Shown: positions 1 to 7,800 of the stretch, in pieces | Position numbering within the stretch: position 1 is the first letter of the stretch | Layout: each line of letters opens with the position of its first letter | Assembly: GCA_902795985.1 (NCBI GenBank) | Contig: CADBNG010000299.1 | Span: 1 to 10,160 of the forward strand | From: an uncultured Lachnospiraceae bacterium | Lineage (GTDB): Bacteria > Bacillota_A > Clostridia > Lachnospirales > Lachnospiraceae | Direction of reading: 5' to 3' | Length of the DNA: 10,160 bases | Position numbers and translations under genes: made by a program | Notes under the pieces: model-generated | What the model saw: only the letters and a program-made list of their open reading frames with translations | Told to the model about the DNA's origin: nothing | Database searches by the model: none

Positions 1-13
1 ACAAATGCCATGA

Positions 14-127
14 ACGCCTCATTCATTTGACCTGATATTGGGAAAATGCTGATTCAGGTCAAACGCCAACGCTGTTCACGGCTCATTTATTTGACCTGAT
101 GTAAGAATTATATTGCTCCGGGTCAAA
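14..127. repeat. Two-copy 64-bp direct repeat, each copy containing a hairpin
   Basis: Bases 14-36 recur at 78-100 with 21 of 23 positions identical, an offset of exactly 64. In copy 1 the arm TTTGACCTGA (26-35) is a perfect 10-bp inverted repeat of TCAGGTCAAA (54-63). In copy 2 the same left arm (90-99) faces CCGGGTCAAA (118-127), giving nine pairs including one G-U. Both loops are 18 bases long but their sequences are unrelated. I do not recognise the family. It could be a structured RNA, a paired operator or a small REP/MITE-like element. The series may continue upstream of base 1. Confidence 0.7.
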
Positions 128-129
128 AG

Positions 130-151
130 AGCCGCCGTAAGCGGTTTTTTT
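130..151 (+). terminator. Intrinsic terminator of an upstream transcript
   Basis: The stem AGCCGC (130-135) pairs with GCGGTT (141-146), six pairs with one G-U, around the loop CGTAA. A run of seven T covers 145-151. It follows directly on the second 64-bp repeat, so it probably ends a transcript that contains those hairpins or a gene left of the window. It could also act as an attenuator if the repeats are a leader. Confidence 0.65.
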
Positions 152-180
152 ATGCGCACGGTATGACAAATGGCTGATCT

Positions 181-220
181 CAGTTGAAGGATGCGGCAGG
201 AATGGTGTATTGTTCAACTG
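181..220 (+). promoter_or_regulatory. Inverted repeat in the leader of the PheC-like gene
   Basis: CAGTTGAA (181-188) is exactly inverted at 213-220 (TTCAACTG) across a 24-base loop. The loop contains GATGCGGCAGGAATG (190-204), which recurs with one change in the leader of the giant adhesin gene (1569-1583). It lies 89 bases before the start codon at 309. It is either an operator-like site or an RNA hairpin. No convincing -35/-10 pair was found in 152-308. Confidence 0.4.
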
Positions 221-291
221 GACGGCAGATGAAGCGGAGAAAGCGGACAGCCCCTGAGAAGAATAATGGATGTTTTATAACTCGTGATTTG

Positions 292-311
292 AAGGATAAG
301 GCAATATAATG
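292..311 (+). promoter_or_regulatory. Ribosome binding site and start box of the PheC-like gene
   Basis: AAGGA at 292-296, with a second weaker AAGG at 298-301, precedes ATG 309. The 13 bases GCAATATAATGAA around the start (301-313) are identical to those around the start of the giant adhesin gene (1714-1726). This supports both start choices. Confidence 0.6.
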
Positions 312-1178
312 AAAAAAACGACAAAACAAAAAACCTGCAGATTATCAGTCATCCTGATTCTGGAAGCAGCTGTGATCTGCATACTGCTGCTTGGCGGATG
401 TCAGGCCCCGGATAATAAACGGGATTCTTCTGAAGGGACCAAACTGGAGGAGATAAGGGAACGGGGAGTGCTGATGGTAGGCACGACCGGGGATTATCAG
501 CCCATGTCGTATCTTGATCCTGAAACAGGCAGGTATGTCGGTTTTGATACAGAACTGACGGAAGATCTTGCGGAGGATCTGGGCGTCGATATTGAGTATG
601 TGGAAACATCCTGGCCGACATTGATGGACGATGTGCTTGCAGGGAAATTCGATCTTGCGATCTGCGGCATCACCGTCAATGATGCCCGCAAAGAGCAGGC
701 GCTGATGTCGGACGGATATATTGAAAACGGAAAGACCATCCTTTGCCGTGCGGTAGACGCCCGTAAGTATATAAGTCTTGAAGCGATCAACCGGCCGGAG
801 GTGCGTGTTATGGTCAATCCGGGCGGGCTCAATGAAAAGTTTGCCCGTGAAAACCTGCCGGATGTGACCCTGCTGATCCATGATGTCAATCAGGAGATCC
901 CGGGTCTTGTAGCCTCCGGTGAAGCGGACATCATGATCACCGAGATCATGGAAGCCGGATATTATATCGGGCAGGATGAGCGCCTTGCCGCGCCGCTGAT
1001 CCATGAACCCTTTACACACGGGGAGATCGGGGTTCTCATGCCGAAAGGATCAGAGGATCTGCTGAATCATGTGAACGAATTCCTGCGGAAAGAAAAACAG
1101 TCCGGCAGAATTGATGAACTGGCGGATTATTATTTCTTCAAATATATAGAAAAAGATGCACTGGCGCCGGCGGCATAG
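309..1178 (+). CDS. PheC-like solute-binding lipoprotein (cyclohexadienyl dehydratase family)
   Basis: The 289-residue product has the type II periplasmic-binding-protein fold (family 3). Residues 11-31 form a hydrophobic lipoprotein signal ending in the lipobox LGGC, so Cys31 should be lipidated and the protein held on the outer face of the membrane. Mature-domain landmarks are GTTGDY (58-63), the TSWPTLM segment (100-106), GITVNDAR (120-127) with an Arg where ligand carboxylate is bound in this fold, VNPGGLNEKFAR (169-180) and ITEIMEA (210-216). From memory, these match Pseudomonas PheC (cyclohexadienyl dehydratase: prephenate to phenylpyruvate, arogenate to phenylalanine) better than classical amino-acid binding proteins. 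PheC has a catalytic Glu in its DAIEA motif, and Glu215 here may be its counterpart. I therefore infer either a secreted dehydratase or a binding protein from the lineage PheC arose from. No ABC permease or ATPase gene adjoins it. The start is supported by the ribosome binding site and the signal peptide. Confidence 0.9.
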   Translation: MKKTTKQKTCRLSVILILEAAVICILLLGGCQAPDNKRDSSEGTKLEEIRERGVLMVGTTGDYQPMSYLDPETGRYVGFDTELTEDLAEDLGVDIEYVETSWPTLMDDVLAGKFDLAICGITVNDARKEQALMSDGYIENGKTILCRAVDARKYISLEAINRPEVRVMVNPGGLNEKFARENLPDVTLLIHDVNQEIPGLVASGEADIMITEIMEAGYYIGQDERLAAPLIHEPFTHGEIGVLMPKGSEDLLNHVNEFLRKEKQSGRIDELADYYFFKYIEKDALAPAA

Positions 1179-1266
1179 TGCTGAAACAGGCTTAGAACAG
1201 AATAATCAGCGGCAGCCGGACAGCAGGCGCCCTGGCAGCGGCACCCAAAAGGGACGGAGCAAGGAG

Positions 1267-1372
1267 CCGAAAGGGACTGTCCCCTTCGGAACGCATACGA
1301 GAAGCGCATTAGGAGCCGAAAGGGACTGTCCCCTTCGGAACGCAGGGGGGCGAAAGGGACTGTCCCCTTCGG
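1267..1372. repeat. Three copies of an imperfect 23-bp REP-like palindrome
   Basis: Copies lie at 1267-1289, 1316-1338 and 1350-1372. Each has an arm CCGAAAGGGAC (the third begins with G) and an arm GTCCCCTTCGG separated by one T, with a single central A/C mismatch. All are followed by AACG. After copies 1 and 3 the flank GAGAAGCGCATTA also recurs (1300-1312 and 1384-1396), so the unit is longer than the palindrome. GGGACTGTCCCC-type palindromes are, to my knowledge, dispersed in several Bacillota genomes and produce spurious peptides containing KGTVPFG. They are probably non-autonomous extragenic repeats. Confidence 0.75.
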
Positions 1373-1402
1373 AACGTAAACGCGAGAAGCGCATTATTAT
1401 TC

Positions 1403-1432
1403 TTGACCATACAGTCTCCAATGAAGTATTTT
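1403..1432 (+). promoter_or_regulatory. Possible sigma-A-type promoter for the adhesin gene
   Basis: TTGACC (1403-1408, five of six consensus -35 bases) is followed after 18 bases by TATTTT (1427-1432, four of six -10 bases). If used, the transcript would carry a leader of about 280 bases containing all the inverted repeats downstream. The -10 match is weak and this is a by-eye call. Confidence 0.3.
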
Positions 1433-1478
1433 TAAAGAAAGGCGGAGAAGCTGCTTTCCCGCCGCCCATGGACGCTTT

Positions 1479-1556
1479 AACCCTTTATAATTGAGATTAT
1501 CGCTACATAGATTGCAAAACATGGTCGTAAACCAGAGGATCTCTTTTATAAGGGTT
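1479..1556 (+). promoter_or_regulatory. Long-range inverted repeat with alternative inner stem in the adhesin leader
   Basis: AACCCTTTATAA (1479-1490) is complementary to TTATAAGGGTT (1546-1556), with one bulged base, across about 55 bases. The right arm runs into TTTCTGTTT. AAACC at 1528-1532 can compete for the same GGGTTT, and AGAG/CTCT within it forms a small inner stem. Two mutually exclusive pairings next to a T-rich tract resemble attenuator logic. The pairing is AT-rich and may be chance. The first arm also contains the isolated TATAAT. Confidence 0.3.
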
Positions 1557-1562
1557 TTTCTG

Positions 1563-1593
1563 TTTAATGATGCGGCAGAAATGAATCATTAAA
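1563..1593 (+). promoter_or_regulatory. Perfect 9-bp inverted repeat ahead of the adhesin gene
   Basis: TTTAATGAT (1563-1571) is exactly inverted at 1585-1593 (ATCATTAAA) around a 13-base interval. The motif GATGCGGCAGAAATG (1569-1583) spans most of that interval and matches 14 of 15 bases of the motif at 190-204, which is also inside an inverted repeat. It lies 128 bases before the start codon. It is a candidate operator or regulatory RNA hairpin. Confidence 0.45.
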
Positions 1594-1704
1594 AACAACT
1601 GCGACGTAAACGTATACAGACAGCCCGGAATATCCCGAAAAAAGAGAGAGAAGAAACGTACAGGAACAGTAATCGGGATGCCTGCAGAGACATATCTTCT
1701 ACCG

Positions 1705-1726
1705 AAGGAGGATGCAATATAATGAA
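1705..1726 (+). promoter_or_regulatory. Strong ribosome binding site and start box of the adhesin gene
   Basis: AAGGAGG (1705-1711) lies 10 bases before ATG 1722 and is a full match to the anti-Shine-Dalgarno sequence. The GCAATATAATGAA box at 1714-1726 is identical to that at 301-313. The following codons encode a clean signal peptide, which fixes the start. Confidence 0.85.
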
Positions 1727-1808
1727 GTCTAAAACCGCGACGAAATGGACAGCGCTGCTGCTGACGGTCATGATGATATTCACCATGATCACGCCGACGG
1801 CATATGCA
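1722..1808 (+). other. Sec signal peptide of the giant adhesin (residues 1-29)
   Basis: A basic start (MKSKTATK) is followed by a hydrophobic core with LLLTVMMIF and the cleavage context TAYA before Glu-Glu. There is no lipobox, so the protein is secreted by Sec and held by another anchor. No YSIRK motif is present. Confidence 0.85.
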
Positions 1809-4800
1809 GAGGAGAATCCCGTGTTTCCGGAGAGTGTGGAAGAAGCCGCGGCTCCCGGGGAACAGTCGCAGGAAGAAAGCTCCTTCGAAGAGGAGGCTGC
1901 ATCCGCATGGGAGGCAGAAGAGACAGGGGAAACGCCGGAGGGACTTTCAGAAGAACCGGAAGCGGATCCTTCTGATGCTGCGGTCCAGGGACAGGAAGAG
2001 CAGGAGAAAGAATCGGAAGAAAAAGAAGATACATTCGCTGAAGAAGGAGAAGAGCCGGAAGAGGCATCCGCCCAAGAAGGAGAAGAATCGGAAGAGCCGG
2101 AAGAGGCATCTTCTGAAGAAGGAGAAGAAACAGAAGAAGCAGGAGCCGCAGAAGAGGCGGATTCCGAAAACGGGACGGAACAGGATACGAATACGGAAGA
2201 AAAACCGGAGCCGGCAGAGACAGACACGGACGAAACAGAAGAAGTGTCCCGTGCTGACGCACCGGCAGAGAATATGGCCGGATTCTGTCAGTCCCGTACC
2301 GTGGACGGTGTAGTCATCACCGTAAAGGCAGAGAAAGGCGTCTTTCCGGCAGATGCAGTCCTTTCAGTGAAGAAAGCAACAGCAAATCAGCTGAAAGAAG
2401 CAGAGAAAGCCCTGGAGAAGGCACGCGAAGAAGACTGCAATCCCGTGCTTTCCTATACTTTCGACATTAAAGTCCTTGACGGGAAAGGCAATGAACTGAC
2501 ACCTGCAAAAGGACAGAAAATGGAGGTGGCCTTTCAGCTTTCGGAAGTGAAAGACGTCAATCTGGACGCGAACGTTTATCACATCACAGAAGAAGAAAAC
2601 AACCGGAAATTAAACGCGGAGGAACTGAAAACCGAAGTCAGCGAAAAACAGGAGACCGTCACGGTAGAGACGGACGGATTTTCCCTTTATACCGTCGAGT
2701 TTACATACGGGGATCTTCAGTACGTCCTTCCCGGAGATGAAAAAGTAACGCTGGACGAGATCCTGGCAGCAGTCGGGCTTGCCGGCGCGGCGGAATCGGT
2801 TTCCGTCAGCAATGAAGAGCTTTTTACAGCCTCGAAGGAAAACGGCGGGTGGATTGTTTCCGCCAGAAAACCGTTTGACTCGGAAGAATGGATGAGGGTG
2901 ACCATAAACGGTGTGGAATTTGAGATTACCGTAACGGATTCGCCTTTCACCCCCGCTGATCCGCTCAAAGCGGGGCGGTACAACCTGCGTTTCCAGATGA
3001 TCGGAAAAACCTACGCGAAGTATTTCAATCTCCACTATGAGATTTATGATGCCGATGACAATATCATTGCGTCGGATTATCCGTTCACCGCAATGCTGGA
3101 TCGTGAATGGGAGGTCGCGAAAAGTACGAAGAATCTCAGTGCGGTCCCTGCAAGAATACGGATTTCCGCAAGTTACTGGATCACGGCCAATCCGGAATGG
3201 GAAACCTATGACGAACTGATCTACGAAACCGAATTCAAGGAAAGCGCCGACTGGCAGAAAGCATCCGCTGAAAGTGTATTCCTGGAGTCCGGCTATTTGG
3301 TGGATTTCTGCCAGTTTAAGATCGAGTATATCGGAAACGACGGACCGATCCGCTATCTGGATGAGAACGGGACCGTCCGGCAGCAGGATGAGTGGGAGGT
3401 CTTCCAGGGCGCGCTTGAGCTGGATCTCCCCGGCGGCGATGTCTGGTACGCGACAAAAGCGGACTGGGATGTGGAAGTATCGCAGATCATGATTCCACCG
3501 GGAACGCATCTGCATCTGATCCTGAGCGATGATTCAAAACTGACCGCGAAAGATGGGATCGTTGTTCCCGCAGGGTCGGCATTGTCCATCTACTGTCAGG
3601 AGGACTGCAGCGGCAAACTGGTCGCCTGGGGCAATAAACCGGATTCCGGTTCCAGCATTGAATTTCTTCAGGTTAATGTTCCCGGGACGCCTGCGATCGG
3701 CGGGGATTCGGTTCTGGGCTGCGGTGATATAACCATTAACGGAGGCCATATCACAGCCTACGGAGGATGGTATGCTTCCGCGATCGGCGGCTGCGAAGGC
3801 GGAGACTGCGGCAATATTACGATCAACGGTGCGGCAGACGGATCACGCACCTATATTGATGCGCAGGGCGGACGGGTATACCGGGGGATGATCCGCTCTC
3901 AATATGACCATTTCCGCGGCGTCGGCATCGGCGGTGACCGCGGAAGCGGCAGGGTCACGATCAATGGCGGAACAGTCAAGGCGGTCGGCGGCATGGATAA
4001 TGCGGCTATAGGCGGTACCGGCCGGGAAGTGGTAATCAACGCCGGTGTTGTGGATGCTACAGGAGGTTCAGACTGGGGCGCGGCCATCGGCGGAAGCGTG
4101 AACGGCGCAAACGGACCGATCACGATCAACGGCGGCATGGTTACGGCTTTTTGTCCGAACCAGGAAGGTAAAAATCAGGCGTCAACCGTTGCAGCGGCGA
4201 TCGGAGCCGGAAGCGACAGCGCGCAGGGCGGCAAGATCACGATCAACGGCGGTACCGTCTGCGCGAAATGTGAAGGGCGCGGCGCCGGTATCGGCGGCGG
4301 CGCAGGTGATGCCGGGAAAAACGGCGGTGTGATAGAGATCAACGGCAAAGATACCAATGTGCTGGCTGTGAGTATCTGGGGCGCGGGCATTGGCGGCGGC
4401 GGAGGAAACGTCGGCAACAATGAAGGCCATGCCGGAGGAGACGGAGGAAACATCACCATCAACGACGGCACGGTCGTCGCCCAGTCGATCAACGGCGGTG
4501 CGGGTATTGGCGGCGGCAATGACGGCAACGGCGGAATCGTCACCATCAATAACGGCTTTATTATTGCTATTGGCGGCGGCGGAGAATATAAATGGGAATA
4601 CAAAGCGATCGGCGCCAATACGAAGATGATCAAGGGAATGCCGGATAAATTCGCGTCGAAATACTGGAATGCCGTCCTGGACGATATGATGGCGGATATG
4701 GTGATGGACCTGCTCTTTTCCGGTGAATACGGCGGCGCGGGCATTGGCGGCGGAGACGACGGAAACGGCGGTGTAGTACGGATCAACGGAGGCGTCGTTG

Positions 4801-7800
4801 AAGCCGTTGCCGGCCGGGACAGGATCAATGACGAAATGCCTGCCATTGCCGCGATCGGCGCGGGCCACGACGGCAGCAACAGTTCGACCGATCTGAGCAT
4901 CTACAATTATGCCAAAGTGACCTATGGCCGTGTCAACAAAGGGGATGTCACCCAGCACGGCACCGAATACTATAATCCGAACGGTGACAATCGCGTCGCC
5001 TATGCCAACCTGTATTCCTATGCGCTGATCCAGCCGGGTGAGATCACGGTTGAATTTGAAATGAACGGCCATGGAGAACAGCCGGAAACGCAGATCGTGG
5101 AACGGGGAAGGACCGCAATGCAGCCGGATGATCCGGAGGAAGACGGATGGATTTTTGCCGGCTGGTATAAAGATCCCGGATTTTCACAGGTGTTTGATTT
5201 TGATGCTCCCGTTCTGGAACCGGCAACCGTTTACGCGAAATGGCTGCAGATCCGGGATATTTCCGTCCGTAAAGTCTGGCCGGAAGGAACGGAAACGCCG
5301 GAGAAACTGCAGATCCAATATACAAATATCTTCCCGGACAGCGAAAAAAAGACCGGTACGCTCACTCTGAAAGAGGACAACGGCTGGACCGGCCGCATCG
5401 CGGTTACGGAAGAAAACATCCTGCAGCTGAAGGAAACACCCGTCCCGGGCTTCCGGGCCGAAGGATGGGAGCTTTCCGTGGAGGGCGGAACCGTTGAACT
5501 GCCGGCATACGACTCCGGCGGAGTGGTGCTGGATCTGGCCGGTAAAACCGACTTGAAACTGTCGGAGCAGGACGCGGAAAAAGCCGTGGCTGCCGTCAGA
5601 GCGGGGAATGCCGGCATCACGGTTTACAACCGGGTGATCACAAAATACTCCGTCGAAAAGAACTGGCAGCTGCGGGGCTTTGATTACTATAAGCCGGAAA
5701 GCATTCAGGCAGTGCTTCAGCGCAGGAATCCTGCCGGTTCCCAGGAGATCTGGACGACCGTCGATACGGTCGAACTGAATTCGGAAAATGACTGGAAGTC
5801 GTATTTCGCTTCTCAGGATGACACAGACTCCGAATACCGTATCCGCGAACTGGACAAGGACGGCAATATCCTGCATGACCCGGCGGACCCCGACGGAAGC
5901 GGTGAAGAAGCGGAAGCGGTATTCCACGTCCGGCCTTATGCCAACGTGGAATCCGATATCCATTATACAGTCTCTTATGCGGAAGAAGACAGCAGGACGG
6001 TAATAACAAATACGCTGGCCGAAAACCGGTTTTTTGCAAAGATTATCTGGGACAATGTCGAAGAGGATGAGAGGCCGGAGAAGATCACTGTCGAAACGTT
6101 GTATCAGGAGGGGGACCAATGGATCGTCGGCGGCGGTTCGCAGAGAACGGAACTGAATCCGGAAAACGGCTGGCAGAGCATTCTGGAAGAGAAGGAACCG
6201 GGACATGACTATAAGACCCGGGCGCTGACACAGGAGCTGAACCTTATTCCGAACAGCGGTGATACGGCTGTCTTCACGATCCGTGGCCGGGACGGAAGCC
6301 GGCGCCGGCTTGCGTTTGAATTCCGGTATGAAGATGATAACGGCAGCGTTACGATCACGATCTCAAAAGCGGGTGTGGTCTATACGGTTACGGAGGACTG
6401 GCAGAAATCATTTGAGAACAATCTGGTAACGCATGGAAAAGTGCTTCTGCAGCGCCGGGAAGCGGATGAACAGGGAAACGAGACATGGACCACGGTGCAG
6501 TCGAAGTCCTATCTTGCGGGGAACGGCAATCCGGAGGCGTTTGATCCCGTGCCGGATATCGGCGATGAGAATTACCGTGTCCGTATGTATCTTCAGAATT
6601 ATAAGGACTGGTACGGGGAATATGAGGGGAGAGGTTTCGTCTTTGCTGATGATGAGACCAATCCGCAGTATTGGCTGCTGATCCATGACGAGGCTGATAC
6701 GGATATTACAGCCGAAGAGGCGATGTTCCCGCCGGTCGTCTATCAGGACCATTACTGGGATTATTCGGGCGGCAGCCCGCAGGAACAGAAACCGCATTAT
6801 CGGTTCTCTGTTACTCATGAACCGCTGGAAAACGGGAACTTCCCGATCATCATGCATCAGTACGGACTACTTTCTGTTACGAAAAAATGGAAGATCAATG
6901 AAGAGGGCGGAACAAAACCGGAGAGTATCCGGGCCGTACTGCAGCACAAAGAGCAGGAAGCCGGTGAGAGCGGGCCGAAGTGGGTCACAAAAGAAACAAA
7001 AGAACTGAACGAAGAGAACGGGTGGCGGGCAGAATTCAACGCAGCAGAGGATGAGTCCGGACTGCAGAATTATCGGATCCGTGAATGCGTGCCTGCGGAA
7101 AATGAAGAAGAAACCGTTATTATTTATGACAGAAACGATACGGATAAAACCGGTGAGAATGTCAATACTTTTATCTGGAAGTCCGGATCCGGAGACGAAG
7201 AGAAAGAGGTCTTTTATACTGTCGCCTACGAGATGAAGGAAAGCGGCGAAACGGTCATCACCAACAATGACATGCATTTCACGGCCGCGAAGAAGTGGAA
7301 GATCGACGAAGAGGGGAAATGGAAACCGGAGAAAGCGACCGTTGCGCTGCAGCATTACGAACCGGAAACGGAAGGGTCTTCAAAAAAGATCTGGAAGACC
7401 ATTTTCACCAGAGAACTGAATGAGGAAAACGGCTGGAAAGCGGACTTCCCGGCCGGATGGACCGATGATGAGGATAAAGCCGGCTACCGTATCCGTGAAG
7501 TGAAGCCTTCGGAGGAGGGGCAGGAAGAACAGATCGTCTATGCGCCGGAAGATGAGGACCGGCCGGAAAACGCGCAAAGCACCGTGGCCTGTCCGTTTGC
7601 GGTGAAGAAAAACGGGGAAATCATTCCGGATGCGGATCCGGACGGTGAAGCCGGAACGGAACCGGAGGATACGGAAAAGATCGAGGTCGTCTATACAGTG
7701 TCCTACAGCGATATGGACAGGGACGGCAGGGTTGAGATCACCAATGAATCCGGAAAGATTTATTCCGCTGAGAAAGAATGGAAGATCGACAGTCAGCAGA

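Larger units (their letters stand above)
1179..1721. other. 543-base intergenic region with repeats and regulatory-looking structure
   Basis: No credible gene lies here. The 3' side of the lipoprotein gene is GC-rich without a clear terminator. Next come three copies of a palindromic repeat (1267-1372), a GGCGG/CCGCC hairpin (1441-1463) without a T-run, an isolated TATAAT (1486-1491) with no -35 partner, a long-range inverted repeat (1479-1556), a perfect 9-bp inverted repeat (1563-1593) and a further 7-bp inverted repeat (ATCCCGA 1632-1638, TCGGGAT 1673-1679). A leader this long and structured ahead of a giant adhesin suggests regulation at the RNA or operator level. I recognise no known riboswitch class in it. 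Confidence 0.6.

Noticed and set aside
26..127. TTGACC within the hairpin arms as -35 promoter boxes, or the hairpins as terminators.
   Set aside because: No -10 box lies 16-18 bases downstream in either copy, and neither hairpin is followed directly by a T-run.
202..309. A 35-codon frame whose TAA overlaps the ATG of the PheC-like gene (TAATG).
   Set aside because: It has no proper ribosome binding site, unremarkable composition and no run of Phe or Tyr codons expected of an attenuation peptide. The stop overlap follows from the conserved start box.
1267..1372. A CRISPR array.
   Set aside because: There are only three palindromes, with unequal gaps of 26 and 11 bases, shared flanks and no cas genes.
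1156..1494. A 112-codon plus-strand frame across the intergenic repeats, and an 87-codon frame opposite it.
   Set aside because: The first starts inside the lipoprotein gene. Both translate the palindromic repeat into KGTVPFG-type peptides, a known kind of spurious call.
1589..2262. Ser-rich and Leu/Pro-rich minus-strand frames of 212 and 157 codons.
   Set aside because: They are antisense shadows of the GAA/GAG-rich segment. Their composition is explained fully by reading Glu codons backwards.
1804..2313. A Lys/Arg-rich plus-strand frame of 169 codons.
   Set aside because: It is the shifted reading of the Glu-rich repeat (GAA read as AAG/AGA) with no start signal. The adhesin frame with signal peptide explains the region.
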